Source: Pseudomonadota bacterium (lineage in GTDB: Bacteria; Pseudomonadota; Alphaproteobacteria; Rhizobiales; Rhizobiaceae). From it: a stretch of DNA of 16,710 bases. Below the pieces are notes generated by a model, which was given only the letters and a program-made list of their open reading frames with translations, searched no databases and had not been told where the DNA came from. Location of the stretch: assembly GCA_023435335.1 (NCBI GenBank), contig JAEYRU010000002.1, forward strand, positions 1 through 16,710, given 5' to 3'. Below, piece after piece: positions 6,669-14,417 of the stretch; positions within the stretch are counted from its first letter, which is position 1; each line of letters opens with the position of its first letter. Made by a program: the position numbers and the translations under genes.

Positions 6669-7805
6669 ATGCCGGCGGCCGACCAGACCACAGCTTCCTT
6701 CAACGCGGACGACCGGCGCTTCATGGCGGCCGCCATCCGCCTGTCGCGCTGGCATCTGGGGCTGACTGGTGAGAACCCGTCGGTCGGCGCGCTTATCGTG
6801 CGGCACGACTTGGCGGGCGAACCAACCATCGTAGGCGGCGGCGTCACGGCTTTGGGCGGCCGGCCCCATGCCGAACTGCAGGCGCTGGCGGAGGCGGGCG
6901 CGCTTGCGCGAGGCGCGACCGCCTATGTCACGCTCGAACCGTGCTCCCATATCGGCAAGTCCCCGCCCTGCGCCGACGCCCTGGTCGCGGCCGGTGTCGC
7001 GCGCGTCGTCGTCGCCGTGCTCGACCCGGACAGCCGCGTCGCGGGACGCGGCGTCTCCATCCTTCGCCGCGCCGGTATCGAGGTCGCCGTCGGATGCGAG
7101 GAGGCGGCCGCGCGCCAGGCGATGGAGGGCTTCCTGTCTCTGAAGGGGAGGGGCAGGCCGTTCCTCACGCTGAAACTGGCCGTCTCCGCCGACGGATGCA
7201 TCGGCCGCCGCGGTGCGGGGCAGGTCGCGATCACGGGACCCGTTGCGCGCGATGCCGCGCAGATGATGCGCGTGGCGCACGAAGCAATCATGGTCGGCGT
7301 CGGCACGGTCATCGAGGACGATCCCCTCCTGACGGTGCGCCTCGAGGGGCTCCGTGAGCGCTCGCCTGTCCGCGTCGTCATCGACCCTTTCGCCCGGATG
7401 CCGCCCGAGGCCCGCCTGCTTGCCGAGCGACAGGCCAGCGGCGTGATGCTTCTCGTGACCGAGAAGGCGCCACGCTCCGCCGTTGATGCCCTGCGCCAGC
7501 GCGGCGCTTCCGTCCACCTTCTCGCCTCGGACTACAAGGGCCGCTTCGATCCCCGCGAGATCGTCCGGTTCCTTGGCGTTACCGGCCTGAAGAGCATTCT
7601 GGTGGAAGGCGGAGCCGACACTGCGCGCCGCTTACTCGAGGCTGGGCTGGTCGATCGCATCGCCCTGTTCCGCAGTGCGGTCGTAGTCGGGGAGGGCGGG
7701 GTCGCCGCGCCGGTCGCGCTGGACAACGTCCCGGAAGGCTACACCATGGTGAGATCCGGCGCGTTGGGCGAAGATCGGCTGTTAGAATACGAGAGGCAGA
7801 CCTGA
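6669..7805 (+). CDS. ribD: Bifunctional riboflavin biosynthesis protein RibD (pyrimidine deaminase/reductase)
   Basis: The 378-aa enzyme carries out the second and third steps of riboflavin synthesis from GTP: deamination of the diaminopyrimidine, then NADPH-dependent reduction of the ribosyl side chain. The N-terminal deaminase (about residues 15-155) has zinc-site residues H67 and E69 (HAE), C92 and C101 (PCSHIGKSPPC). The C-terminal reductase (about 165-378) begins LTLKLAVSADGCIG and has the glycine-rich ILVEGGADTARR. The ATG lies 3 bases after the nrdR stop, with AGAGG 11 bases before it. The stop overlaps the ribE start (TGATG), indicating translational coupling. Confidence 0.96.
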   Translation: MPAADQTTASFNADDRRFMAAAIRLSRWHLGLTGENPSVGALIVRHDLAGEPTIVGGGVTALGGRPHAELQALAEAGALARGATAYVTLEPCSHIGKSPPCADALVAAGVARVVVAVLDPDSRVAGRGVSILRRAGIEVAVGCEEAAARQAMEGFLSLKGRGRPFLTLKLAVSADGCIGRRGAGQVAITGPVARDAAQMMRVAHEAIMVGVGTVIEDDPLLTVRLEGLRERSPVRVVIDPFARMPPEARLLAERQASGVMLLVTEKAPRSAVDALRQRGASVHLLASDYKGRFDPREIVRFLGVTGLKSILVEGGADTARRLLEAGLVDRIALFRSAVVVGEGGVAAPVALDNVPEGYTMVRSGALGEDRLLEYERQT

Positions 7806-8428
7806 TGTTCACGGGGATTGTGACGGACATCGGAACGGTGAGCGCAACGCGTCCCCTGGCCGAGGGCGTGCGCCTTCGCATCGAGACGGCGTACGATCCC
7901 GCCACCATCGATATCGGCGCTTCCATCTCCTGCGCCGGCGTGTGCCTGACGGTTGTGGCGCTGCCGGAAGCGGAGTCGAACGCGCGCTGGTTCGAGGTGG
8001 AGGCCTGGGAGGAGGCGCTTCGGCTTACGACCGCGCGCGACTGGCGGCAGGGCACGCGCATCAACCTTGAGCGCGCGCTGAAGGTCGGCGACGAGCTTGG
8101 CGGCCACATCGTATCCGGCCATGTCGACGGGACGGCCGAGATCGTGGCGCGGGACGACGAGGGCGATGCGGTGCGCTTCACGCTCGAGGCCCCGCACGAA
8201 CTTGCCAGATTCATCGCGCCGAAAGGCTCGGTCGCGCTGGACGGCACGTCGCTGACCGTCAACAAGGTGGGTGGGACGCGCTTCGACGTGCTTCTGATCC
8301 ACCATTCGCTGCGGGTCACTACCTGGGGCGAGCGGCAGGTCGGCGACACCGTCAACCTGGAGGTCGACACGATGGCGCGCTATGCAGCGCGGCTGATGGA
8401 AGCGGAACGCGAATTCTCCGGCGCGTAG
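7805..8428 (+). CDS. ribE: Riboflavin synthase (alpha subunit type)
   Basis: The 207-aa protein dismutates two 6,7-dimethyl-8-ribityllumazine molecules into riboflavin and the pyrimidinedione. It has the typical start MFTGIV and two related lumazine-binding domains. Matching segments are GASISCAGVCLTV in the first half and KGSVALDGTSLTVN in the second, with GGHIVSGHVDG between them. Length is normal. The ribosome-binding sequence GAGAGG (7791-7796) lies 8 bases before the ATG, which overlaps the ribD stop. A 105-bp gap without obvious signals follows before ribH. Some organisms name this gene ribC. Confidence 0.96.
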   Translation: MFTGIVTDIGTVSATRPLAEGVRLRIETAYDPATIDIGASISCAGVCLTVVALPEAESNARWFEVEAWEEALRLTTARDWRQGTRINLERALKVGDELGGHIVSGHVDGTAEIVARDDEGDAVRFTLEAPHELARFIAPKGSVALDGTSLTVNKVGGTRFDVLLIHHSLRVTTWGERQVGDTVNLEVDTMARYAARLMEAEREFSGA

Positions 8429-8533
8429 GCCGCGGCCGCGCGAGGCTTGCGCCAGCCACAGAGCCGCCATCTCCTAGAAGCGCTTGCCGTTGCCCGCGGA
8501 TCAGCCTAAGTGACCGGCTTTCCGGAGCACCGA

Positions 8534-9019
8534 ATGGCTGGCACTTCTGAACACGGCAAGGCTTTCATCGCGCCTGATGAGGCGCATGTGCTGATCGTCG
8601 AGGCGCGCTTTCACGACGCCCTCGCCGATGCGCTCCTGGATGGCGCGACGTCCGCGCTGCGCGAAGCCGGAGCCACCTACGACGTCATCACCGTTCCCGG
8701 CGCGCTGGAAATCCCGGCGGTGATCTCCTTCGCGCTCGACGCGGCGGAAGACGGAGGCACGGAGTATGACGGCTTCGTCGCGCTCGGGAGCGTGATCCGC
8801 GGCGAGACCTACCACTTCGAAATCGTCGCCAACGAATCGAGCCGCGCCCTGATGGACCTCGCGGTCGAGGAATCGCTCGCCATCGGCAACGGCATTCTCA
8901 CCGTAGAGAACGAGGAGCAGGCTTGGGCGCGCGCCCGCATCAGCGAGGGCGACAAGGGTGGCTTCGCCGCGCGCGCGGCGCTGACGATGATCGCGCTGCG
9001 CGAGAAGCTTGGTGCGTGA
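8534..9019 (+). CDS. ribH: 6,7-dimethyl-8-ribityllumazine synthase
   Basis: The 161-aa enzyme joins the pyrimidinedione to 3,4-dihydroxybutanone phosphate, making the substrate of riboflavin synthase; family members assemble into pentamers or icosahedral 60-mers. Visible motifs are VIVEARFH-like IVEARFHDALADALLDGA, VPGALEIP (54-61), and GSVIRGETYHFEIVANES with the conserved H94. The start is ATG 8534 with GGAG at 8524-8527; an in-frame GTG at 8510 is less likely. Rhizobia and Brucella often carry two lumazine synthases, and the copy next to nusB is the RibH1 type, so a second gene may exist elsewhere. Its stop overlaps the probable nusB start. Confidence 0.96.
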   Translation: MAGTSEHGKAFIAPDEAHVLIVEARFHDALADALLDGATSALREAGATYDVITVPGALEIPAVISFALDAAEDGGTEYDGFVALGSVIRGETYHFEIVANESSRALMDLAVEESLAIGNGILTVENEEQAWARARISEGDKGGFAARAALTMIALREKLGA

Positions 9020-9522
9020 CCGTGGCTGAAGCTCCGCAATCCGCGCAATCCACCGCCCGCCAGGCCAACAAGCGCGGCGCCGCCCGGCTGGCCGCCGTGC
9101 AGGCGCTTTATCAGATGGACCTCTCCGGCAGCGGCGTGCTGGAGACCGCGGCTGAGTACGAGGCGTTCCGGCTTGGCAAGGAACTCGACGGTGACGTCTA
9201 TCGCGAGGCCGATGCCCAGTGGTTCCGGGCAATCCTGTCTGGCGTGGTCGGGCATCAGAAGACCATCGACCCCGTCATCCGCCAGTCGCTGACGGAGGAT
9301 TGGCCGCTGTCACGCCTGGATACCACGCTGCGGGCCATCATGCGCGCCGGCACCTACGAGCTGATGGAGCGGTCGGACGTGCCGGTAGCCGTGATCGTCT
9401 CCGAATATGTGGACATCGCCAAGGCCTTCTACAGCGAGGAGGAGCCGAAGCTGGTGAACGCGGTTCTCGATCGCGTGGCACGGCGCATGCGCGGCGAGGG
9501 CAGGGGCAAGGACGCTTCGTGA
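9016..9522 (+). CDS. nusB: Transcription antitermination factor NusB
   Basis: NusB binds boxA RNA with S10/NusE and supports antitermination of rRNA operons. The all-helical 168-aa product contains the family opening KRGAARLAAVQALYQMDLSG near residue 19. Its C-terminal half has RLDTTLRAIMRAGTYELM and the stretch from PVAVIVSEYVDIAKAFY to KLVNAVLDRVAR. I chose GTG 9016, which overlaps the ribH stop as GTGA and has GAGAAG 8 bases upstream; GTG 9022, two codons later, is an alternative. The ribH-nusB pairing is widespread. Its own stop overlaps the start of the MFS gene. Confidence 0.93.
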   Translation: MTVAEAPQSAQSTARQANKRGAARLAAVQALYQMDLSGSGVLETAAEYEAFRLGKELDGDVYREADAQWFRAILSGVVGHQKTIDPVIRQSLTEDWPLSRLDTTLRAIMRAGTYELMERSDVPVAVIVSEYVDIAKAFYSEEEPKLVNAVLDRVARRMRGEGRGKDAS

Positions 9523-10730
9523 ACACGCAGGGTTTCGACCGCGAGGCGCGCCGCACCGCCTTCATCCTGACCGCCGCGCAGGCGATCGTGGGTTCCGCCG
9601 CGCCGATTTCCATCTCTATCGGCGGCCTTGCCGGTCATTATCTTCTTGCCGCCGACAAGTCGCTGGCAACTGCCCCCGTCACAGCCTTCACTGTGGGCGT
9701 CGCCGTCGGGGCCATCCCCGCCGCCGCGATCATCCGCGCGCTGGGACAGCGCGGTGGCTTCATGGCGGGCACCGTCGTGACCGGGCTTGGCGGCCTGGTC
9801 GCCACCATGGCCCTTTACCAGATGAGCTTCTGGCTGTTCGTCACCGGCCTGCTGGTGGTCGGCGCCGGCGGCGCTTTCGTGCAGCAGTTCCGCTTCGCCG
9901 CGGCCGACAACGCGCCGCCCGAATTCAAGGCGCGCGCCATCTCCTGGGTTCTTGGTGGCGGCGTGATTACCGCTATCCTGGGCCCGCAGATCGTCATCTT
10001 CACCCGCGAAGCGCTTGCCCCGGTGATGTTTGCCGGATCCTTCGCATCGATCATCGGACTGGCGCTCGCCGGCGCCTTCATCCTCTCCTTCCTGCGGCTC
10101 AGGAAGGACGCGCCGGCAGAGCGCGAAGTGAGGGACCAGCCGGCGCGGCCCCTGGGCGAGATCGTGCGCCAGCCCTATTTCGCCGTGGCGCTGCTCTGCG
10201 CCGTCGGCAGCTACGCCCTGATGAGCTTCGTCATGACCGGCGCGCCGCTGGCCATGGTCGGTTGCGGATTCACGCCGGACGAGGCCACGCTCGGCATTTC
10301 CTGGCATGTCATGGCCATGTTCGCGCCGAGCTATTTCACCGGCCGCCTGATCACCCGGTTCGGCAAGGAGACGGTCGTCGCCGTCGGCCTTCTCCTGCTC
10401 GTCGCCTGCGCGATTGTGGCGCTGTCCGGCATCCAGCTCTGGCAATTCTGGACCGCGCTGATCCTGCTCGGGCTCGGCTGGAATTTCGGCTTCATCGGCG
10501 CAACCGCAATGGTCGCCGAAAGCTATCGTCCCTCAGAGAAGAGCAGGGTGCAGGGTTTCCACGATTTCGTGCTGTTCTCCTCCGTCGCCTTCGCCTCCCT
10601 GATGTCCGGCCTAGTCTACAACAGCTGGGGCTGGGATATGCTCAATTGGGTCGTGCTGCCGGTATCGGCTGTGTGTCTTACGGCCCTCGGCGTGCTGGTG
10701 CTTCGCTTGAGAAGGCCGGCGATCGGATAA
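9519..10730 (+). CDS. MFS permease, substrate unknown
   Basis: The 403-aa protein has the hydrophobic pattern of a major facilitator superfamily transporter, with about 12 membrane segments in two halves joined by a charged loop near residues 195-210 (RLRKDAPAEREVRDQPARP). After the first half comes the unusual FRFAAADNAPPEFKARAISW, in the place of the loop between helices 4 and 5 or 5 and 6. The start is GTG 9519, overlapping the nusB stop as GTGA, with AAGGA at 9508-9512. The overlap means expression follows the rib/nusB block. That context suggests a flavin-related or other metabolite substrate, but no residue in the sequence proves it. An upstream in-frame extension to 9219 runs antiparallel to family expectations and through nusB, so it was not used. 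Confidence 0.85.
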   Translation: MNTQGFDREARRTAFILTAAQAIVGSAAPISISIGGLAGHYLLAADKSLATAPVTAFTVGVAVGAIPAAAIIRALGQRGGFMAGTVVTGLGGLVATMALYQMSFWLFVTGLLVVGAGGAFVQQFRFAAADNAPPEFKARAISWVLGGGVITAILGPQIVIFTREALAPVMFAGSFASIIGLALAGAFILSFLRLRKDAPAEREVRDQPARPLGEIVRQPYFAVALLCAVGSYALMSFVMTGAPLAMVGCGFTPDEATLGISWHVMAMFAPSYFTGRLITRFGKETVVAVGLLLLVACAIVALSGIQLWQFWTALILLGLGWNFGFIGATAMVAESYRPSEKSRVQGFHDFVLFSSVAFASLMSGLVYNSWGWDMLNWVVLPVSAVCLTALGVLVLRLRRPAIG

Positions 10731-10863
10731 GGTTTCGGGCGAGAGGCAAGCGCGCCGCTGCTCAGAATCGTGTCCTGATCACGGATCGGTCGTCTTAAAT
10801 CGTTTCGAAAAGCCTCACTGCGTCGTCTGGCTTCGATTCCCCCGGCAAAAGCTGAACGAAACC

Positions 10864-10892
10864 TTGACGTTCCCCGGAGGCTTACGCATAAG
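10864..10892 (+). promoter_or_regulatory. Candidate hppA promoter with a dyad over the -10
   Basis: TTGACG (10864-10869) and CATAAG (10887-10892) are 17 bases apart, matching the sigma70 consensus at five and four of six positions. A perfect inverted repeat GGCTTA-CGCA-TAAGCC (10879-10894) overlaps the -10, as a repressor site would. The predicted leader is about 80 bases long. Confidence 0.5.
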
Positions 10893-10913
10893 CCGCAGCG
10901 AAAGGGAGGATAA

Positions 10914-10956
10914 GTCCGCCCTTAACCGAACGGTCCGCGGAGGGGTTCTTGCGGAC
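10914..10956 (+). promoter_or_regulatory. hppA leader with two competing GTCCGC arms
   Basis: GTCCGC occurs at 10914-10919 and again at 10933-10938. Both can pair with GCGGAC at 10951-10956, which lies 8 bases before the AGGGA ribosome-binding site (10965-10969). Only one pairing can form at a time. This could be a simple leader stem or a switchable structure; there is no match to a riboswitch class I know. Confidence 0.35.
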
Positions 10957-10977
10957 AAAACTTCAGGGAAATCGGCA

Positions 10978-13116
10978 ATGACCATGCTTTACGTCGTCAT
11001 CGCCTGCGGCCTGCTTTCCATTGTCTACGCCATCTGGGCGACGCAGTCGGTCCTCGCGGCCGACCAGGGAAATGCTCGCATGCAGGAAATCGCTGGCGCC
11101 ATCCGTGAGGGTGCGCAGGCCTATCTCAATCGCCAGTACACCACCATCGCCATCGTCGGCGCGGTGGTCTTCCTCCTGGCCTGGTGGCTGCTGTCCGGCG
11201 TGGCGGCGATCGGCTTCCTCATCGGGGCAGTGCTGTCGGGGGCAGCCGGGTACATCGGCATGCACGTCTCCGTGCGCGCCAATGTGCGCACCGCGCAGGC
11301 GGCATCGGGAAGCCTGTCGGCGGGTCTCGACATCGCCTTCAAGTCGGGCGCCATCACCGGCATGCTGGTTGCCGGCCTCGCGCTGCTCGGCGTTGCCGTC
11401 TACTACTGGGTTCTGATCGGCCCGATGGGCTACGCCCCGGCTGACCGCACCGTCATCGACGCGCTCGTCGCGCTCGGCTTCGGCGCCTCGCTCATCTCGA
11501 TCTTCGCCCGTCTCGGCGGCGGCATCTTCACCAAGGGTGCGGATGTCGGCGGCGACCTCGTCGGCAAGGTGGAAGCGGGCATTCCCGAGGACGATCCGCG
11601 CAATCCCGCCACCATCGCCGACAACGTGGGCGACAATGTCGGCGACTGCGCCGGTATGGCGGCTGACCTGTTCGAGACCTACGCGGTGACCGTGGTTGCG
11701 ACCATGGTGCTCGGGGCGATCTTCTTCGCCGGGACCGACATCCTCGGTTCGGTGATGATCTATCCGCTGGCCATCTGCGCCGCCTGCATTCTCACCTCGA
11801 TCATCGGTACGTTCTTCGTCCGCCTGGGTTCGAACGGCTCGATCATGGGCGCTCTCTACAAGGGACTCATCGTCACCGGCCTGCTCACCGTGATCGGTAT
11901 CGGCGCAGCCACCTCCCTGACCATCGGCTGGGGCGGCATCGGCACAGTGAACGGAATCGCGATCACCGGCACGAACCTGTTCATCTGCGGCCTCATCGGC
12001 CTCGTGGTGACCGGCCTGATCGTCGTGATCACCGAGTACTACACGGGCACCAACAAGCGTCCGGTGAACTCCATCGCGCAGGCCTCGGTAACCGGCCACG
12101 GCACCAACGTGATCCAGGGCCTGGCCGTTTCGCTGGAATCGACGGCGCTGCCGGCGATCGTCATCGTCGGCGGCATCCTGACCACATTCCAGCTTGCCGG
12201 CCTCTACGGCACGGCGATCGCGGTCACCACGATGCTCGGCCTCGCCGGCATGATCGTGGCGCTCGACGCCTTCGGCCCGGTGACCGACAATGCGGGCGGC
12301 ATCGCCGAGATGTCCGGCCTGCCCAAGGAAGTCCGCCAGTCTACCGACGCGCTGGATGCCGTCGGCAACACGACCAAGGCGGTCACCAAGGGCTACGCCA
12401 TCGGTTCGGCCGGCCTGGGCGCGCTGGTTCTGTTCGCGGCCTACTCCTACGACCTGGAGTTCTTCGCCGCCAACAGCGACCAGTTCCCGTATTTCGCCGA
12501 CATGGGAGACGTCTCGTTCTCGCTCTCCAACCCCTACGTGGTTGCGGGCCTGATCTTCGGCGGTCTCATCCCGTACCTCTTCGGCGGCATTGCCATGACG
12601 GCGGTCGGCCGCGCGGCCGGCTCCATCGTGGAGGAAGTGCGCAGGCAGTTCCGCGAGGACGCGGGCATCATGGCCGGCACGTCCAAGCCTAACTACGCAC
12701 GAGCCGTCGACCTGCTGACCAAGGCAGCCATCCGGGAGATGATCATCCCGTCCCTGCTGCCGGTGCTGGCGCCACTCGTCGTTTATTTCGGCGTGCTGCT
12801 GATCTCCGGTTCCAAGGCCTCCGCGTTTGCAGCTCTCGGCGCCTCGCTGCTCGGCGTGATCGTCAACGGCCTGTTCGTGGCGATCTCGATGACGTCGGGC
12901 GGCGGCGCTTGGGACAACGCCAAGAAGTCGTTCGAGGACGGCTTCGTCGACAAGGATGGCGTCAGGCACGAGAAGGGTTCCGAGGCCCACAAGGCGTCGG
13001 TGACTGGCGATACGGTCGGCGATCCCTACAAGGATACCGCCGGACCGGCCGTGAACCCGGCGATCAAGATCACCAACATCATGGCGCTCCTGCTGCTCGC
13101 AGTGCTCGCGCACTGA
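10978..13116 (+). CDS. hppA: K+-independent H+-translocating membrane pyrophosphatase
   Basis: HppA couples pyrophosphate hydrolysis to proton pumping across the inner membrane. The 712-aa length and roughly 16 hydrophobic segments fit the family. The catalytic loop carries DVGGDLVGKVEAG (D189 onward), then DDPRNPATIADNVGDNVGDC, with further acidic motifs near DNAGGIAEMSG and, at the C terminus, GDTVGDPYKDTAGPA. The segment GNTTKAVTKG has lysine K467 where K+-dependent enzymes have alanine, which marks the K+-independent proton-pumping class. G192 in DVGGD replaces the usual alanine. The start is ATG 10978 with AGGGA upstream; a second ATG lies at 10984. Upstream in-frame codons from 10864 fall in the promoter. 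It has its own promoter and terminator. Confidence 0.97.
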   Translation: MTMLYVVIACGLLSIVYAIWATQSVLAADQGNARMQEIAGAIREGAQAYLNRQYTTIAIVGAVVFLLAWWLLSGVAAIGFLIGAVLSGAAGYIGMHVSVRANVRTAQAASGSLSAGLDIAFKSGAITGMLVAGLALLGVAVYYWVLIGPMGYAPADRTVIDALVALGFGASLISIFARLGGGIFTKGADVGGDLVGKVEAGIPEDDPRNPATIADNVGDNVGDCAGMAADLFETYAVTVVATMVLGAIFFAGTDILGSVMIYPLAICAACILTSIIGTFFVRLGSNGSIMGALYKGLIVTGLLTVIGIGAATSLTIGWGGIGTVNGIAITGTNLFICGLIGLVVTGLIVVITEYYTGTNKRPVNSIAQASVTGHGTNVIQGLAVSLESTALPAIVIVGGILTTFQLAGLYGTAIAVTTMLGLAGMIVALDAFGPVTDNAGGIAEMSGLPKEVRQSTDALDAVGNTTKAVTKGYAIGSAGLGALVLFAAYSYDLEFFAANSDQFPYFADMGDVSFSLSNPYVVAGLIFGGLIPYLFGGIAMTAVGRAAGSIVEEVRRQFREDAGIMAGTSKPNYARAVDLLTKAAIREMIIPSLLPVLAPLVVYFGVLLISGSKASAFAALGASLLGVIVNGLFVAISMTSGGGAWDNAKKSFEDGFVDKDGVRHEKGSEAHKASVTGDTVGDPYKDTAGPAVNPAIKITNIMALLLLAVLAH

Positions 13117-13130
13117 GGGGATTGCTCATG

Positions 13131-13170
13131 AAAAAGCCCCGCGGGAGCGATCCCGCGGGGCTTTTCCTTT
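13131..13170. terminator. Bidirectional intrinsic terminator between convergent hppA and bamE
   Basis: A perfect 15-bp stem (13132-13146 with 13151-13165; core GCCCCGCGGGA) closes a GCGA tetraloop. An A-run lies on the left and a T-rich stretch on the right, so the hairpin plus U-tract reads in both directions. It lies 15 bases after the hppA stop and about 33 bases after the bamE stop on the minus strand. Confidence 0.93.
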
Positions 13171-13202
13171 CCTACTGCGTTGCGCCGAACGCCCGGCGAT
13201 GA

Positions 13203-13709
13203 TCAGCTTCCGGGCAGCCGCGCCCTGAGCCCGCCGCCAGCCACGCCGCCGATCATCTGCATCAGGAAGTTCTGGTCCTTGCCCGCCGTTGGCGTGGTGC
13301 GTGAGATGAAATCGAATATCTTGCCGTCCTGCAGGCCGTAGTTGGCGATGTTCTGCACCCGGCCGTCATCGCCGAAATAGACCGCGAGCACGCGCTGGTC
13401 GACGACCTTGGGATTGGCGAAGGCCACTGCCCGCACCCGCGTCTGCGAAATGTAGTAGAAGACCTCGTTGTCGAACGTTGCCGTCGTAGAGGGAGAGCCG
13501 AGCGCCAGGATGACCTGCTCGCGGCTCGATCCCACTGGCACCTGGTCCAGCGTCTGCTGGTCGATGATGTAGCCCTGGGTGTAGGTTTCCCGTGGATTCA
13601 GCGTCTGCGAGGCGTTGCAGCCGGCAAGCAGCAATGCTGCAACGGCCACTGTCGCGACGCCGCCTTGAAATCGCCGCCGGGTATTGAAATCAGTCGACTG
13701 CTGCAACAC
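13203..13709 (-). CDS. bamE: Outer membrane protein assembly factor BamE (SmpA/OmlA lipoprotein)
   Basis: BamE is the small lipoprotein of the BAM complex that inserts beta-barrel proteins into the outer membrane. The 168-aa product has a lipoprotein signal ending L28-A29-G30-C31. The SmpA/OmlA fold region covers about residues 45-120: IDQQTLDQVPVGSSREQVILALGSPS, then NEVFYYISQTRVRAVAF and VLAVYFGDDGRV. The start is probably GTG 13709, since GAGGTG lies 4 bases upstream; TTG 13706 is nearly as good and would shorten the protein by one residue. The gene is transcribed divergently from the chaperone gene, 147 bp apart. It also has a longer Thr/Gly-containing tail after the domain. Confidence 0.92.
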   Translation of the reverse strand: MLQQSTDFNTRRRFQGGVATVAVAALLLAGCNASQTLNPRETYTQGYIIDQQTLDQVPVGSSREQVILALGSPSTTATFDNEVFYYISQTRVRAVAFANPKVVDQRVLAVYFGDDGRVQNIANYGLQDGKIFDFISRTTPTAGKDQNFLMQMIGGVAGGGLRARLPGS

Positions 13710-13856
13710 TTTTCACCTCACCCAATGCCCCAACGCAGCCCGCCGCCAGGTTCCATGTCGGTTTCCCCCGGGCGCGAAAAGCGGTAAACCAGCTTTGCCG
13801 GCGATGCAACCGGGACCCCCCGAAGCCCCGGAACATGAAAACGGAGTTCGTCCGCG

Positions 13857-14417
13857 ATGCTCAGGCGCCTTTTTGGCCTTCCCAACCGATCCAACCGGTT
13901 GGTCGTGGACGCGCTCTACGGTGAAATCGTGGCGGCCGCGCGGCAGCCGCTGCTGTATTCGGAGTGGCAGGTGCCGGACACGCCCCTCGGCCGCTACGAG
14001 ATGATGGCGCTGCACCTCTTCCTCCTGCTGCACAGGCTGCGCGCGGAGCAGGGGGCCGCGCGCGACGTGGCGCAGGAACTCACCGACGAGTTCTTCAAGG
14101 AGGTCGAGCATTCAATTCGTGAGCTCGGCATAGGCGATATGGGCGTTCCCAAGCGCATGAAGAAGCTGGCGCGCATGTTCTATGGCCGGGTCGGCGCCTA
14201 CGACGCCGCTCTCGATGCCGACGACGCCACGGCTCTGGCCGCCGCGCTCACTCGCAATATCCGGCCGGATACCGACGCATGGCCGCAGGCGCAGAGTCTC
14301 GCCGCGTACGTTCTCGCCGCGCGCGATGCGCTCGCCGGGCAGCCGGCGGAGGGATTTGTCGCGGGCCGCTTGGCCTTTCCGAGTGCCGACCGCGCCCCTC
14401 ATGGAGAAGCGGCATGA
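13857..14417 (+). CDS. Ubiquinol-cytochrome c chaperone family protein (CBP3-like)
   Basis: The 186-aa product matches the bacterial relatives of mitochondrial CBP3/UQCC1, which assist cytochrome b and bc1-complex assembly. Supporting features are LYGEIVAAARQPLLYSEWQVPDT (from about residue 20), GRYEMMALHLFLLLHRLR, and the helical block ELTDEFFKEVEHSIRELGIGDMGVPKRMKKLARMFYGRVGAY, named here by its conserved ends E73 and Y115. No membrane segment or signal is evident, so it is probably cytoplasmic or peripheral. GGAG at 13843-13846 lies 10 bases before ATG 13857. Its stop overlaps the next ATG (ATGA), coupling it to the DUF177 gene. The bacterial function is inferred from the family. Confidence 0.88.
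   Translation: MLRRLFGLPNRSNRLVVDALYGEIVAAARQPLLYSEWQVPDTPLGRYEMMALHLFLLLHRLRAEQGAARDVAQELTDEFFKEVEHSIRELGIGDMGVPKRMKKLARMFYGRVGAYDAALDADDATALAAALTRNIRPDTDAWPQAQSLAAYVLAARDALAGQPAEGFVAGRLAFPSADRAPHGEAA

Noticed and set aside
6183..7517. 444-codon open frame on the minus strand across nrdR and ribD
   Set aside because: It lies opposite two well-supported coding genes and has no recognisable protein features.
8429..8533. 105-bp ribE-ribH gap as a riboswitch or small gene
   Set aside because: It is too short for an FMN riboswitch with expression platform, with no convincing helices and no open frame with a start signal.
9219..9518. Upstream extension of the MFS permease through nusB
   Set aside because: It runs out of frame through the nusB coding region. 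The first membrane helix follows soon after GTG 9519, which has AAGGA in front.
10963..13113. 716-codon open frame on the minus strand across hppA
   Set aside because: It mirrors a full-length, highly conserved H+-PPase gene. The His/Asp/Arg-rich low-complexity translation is the usual antisense shadow in GC-rich DNA.
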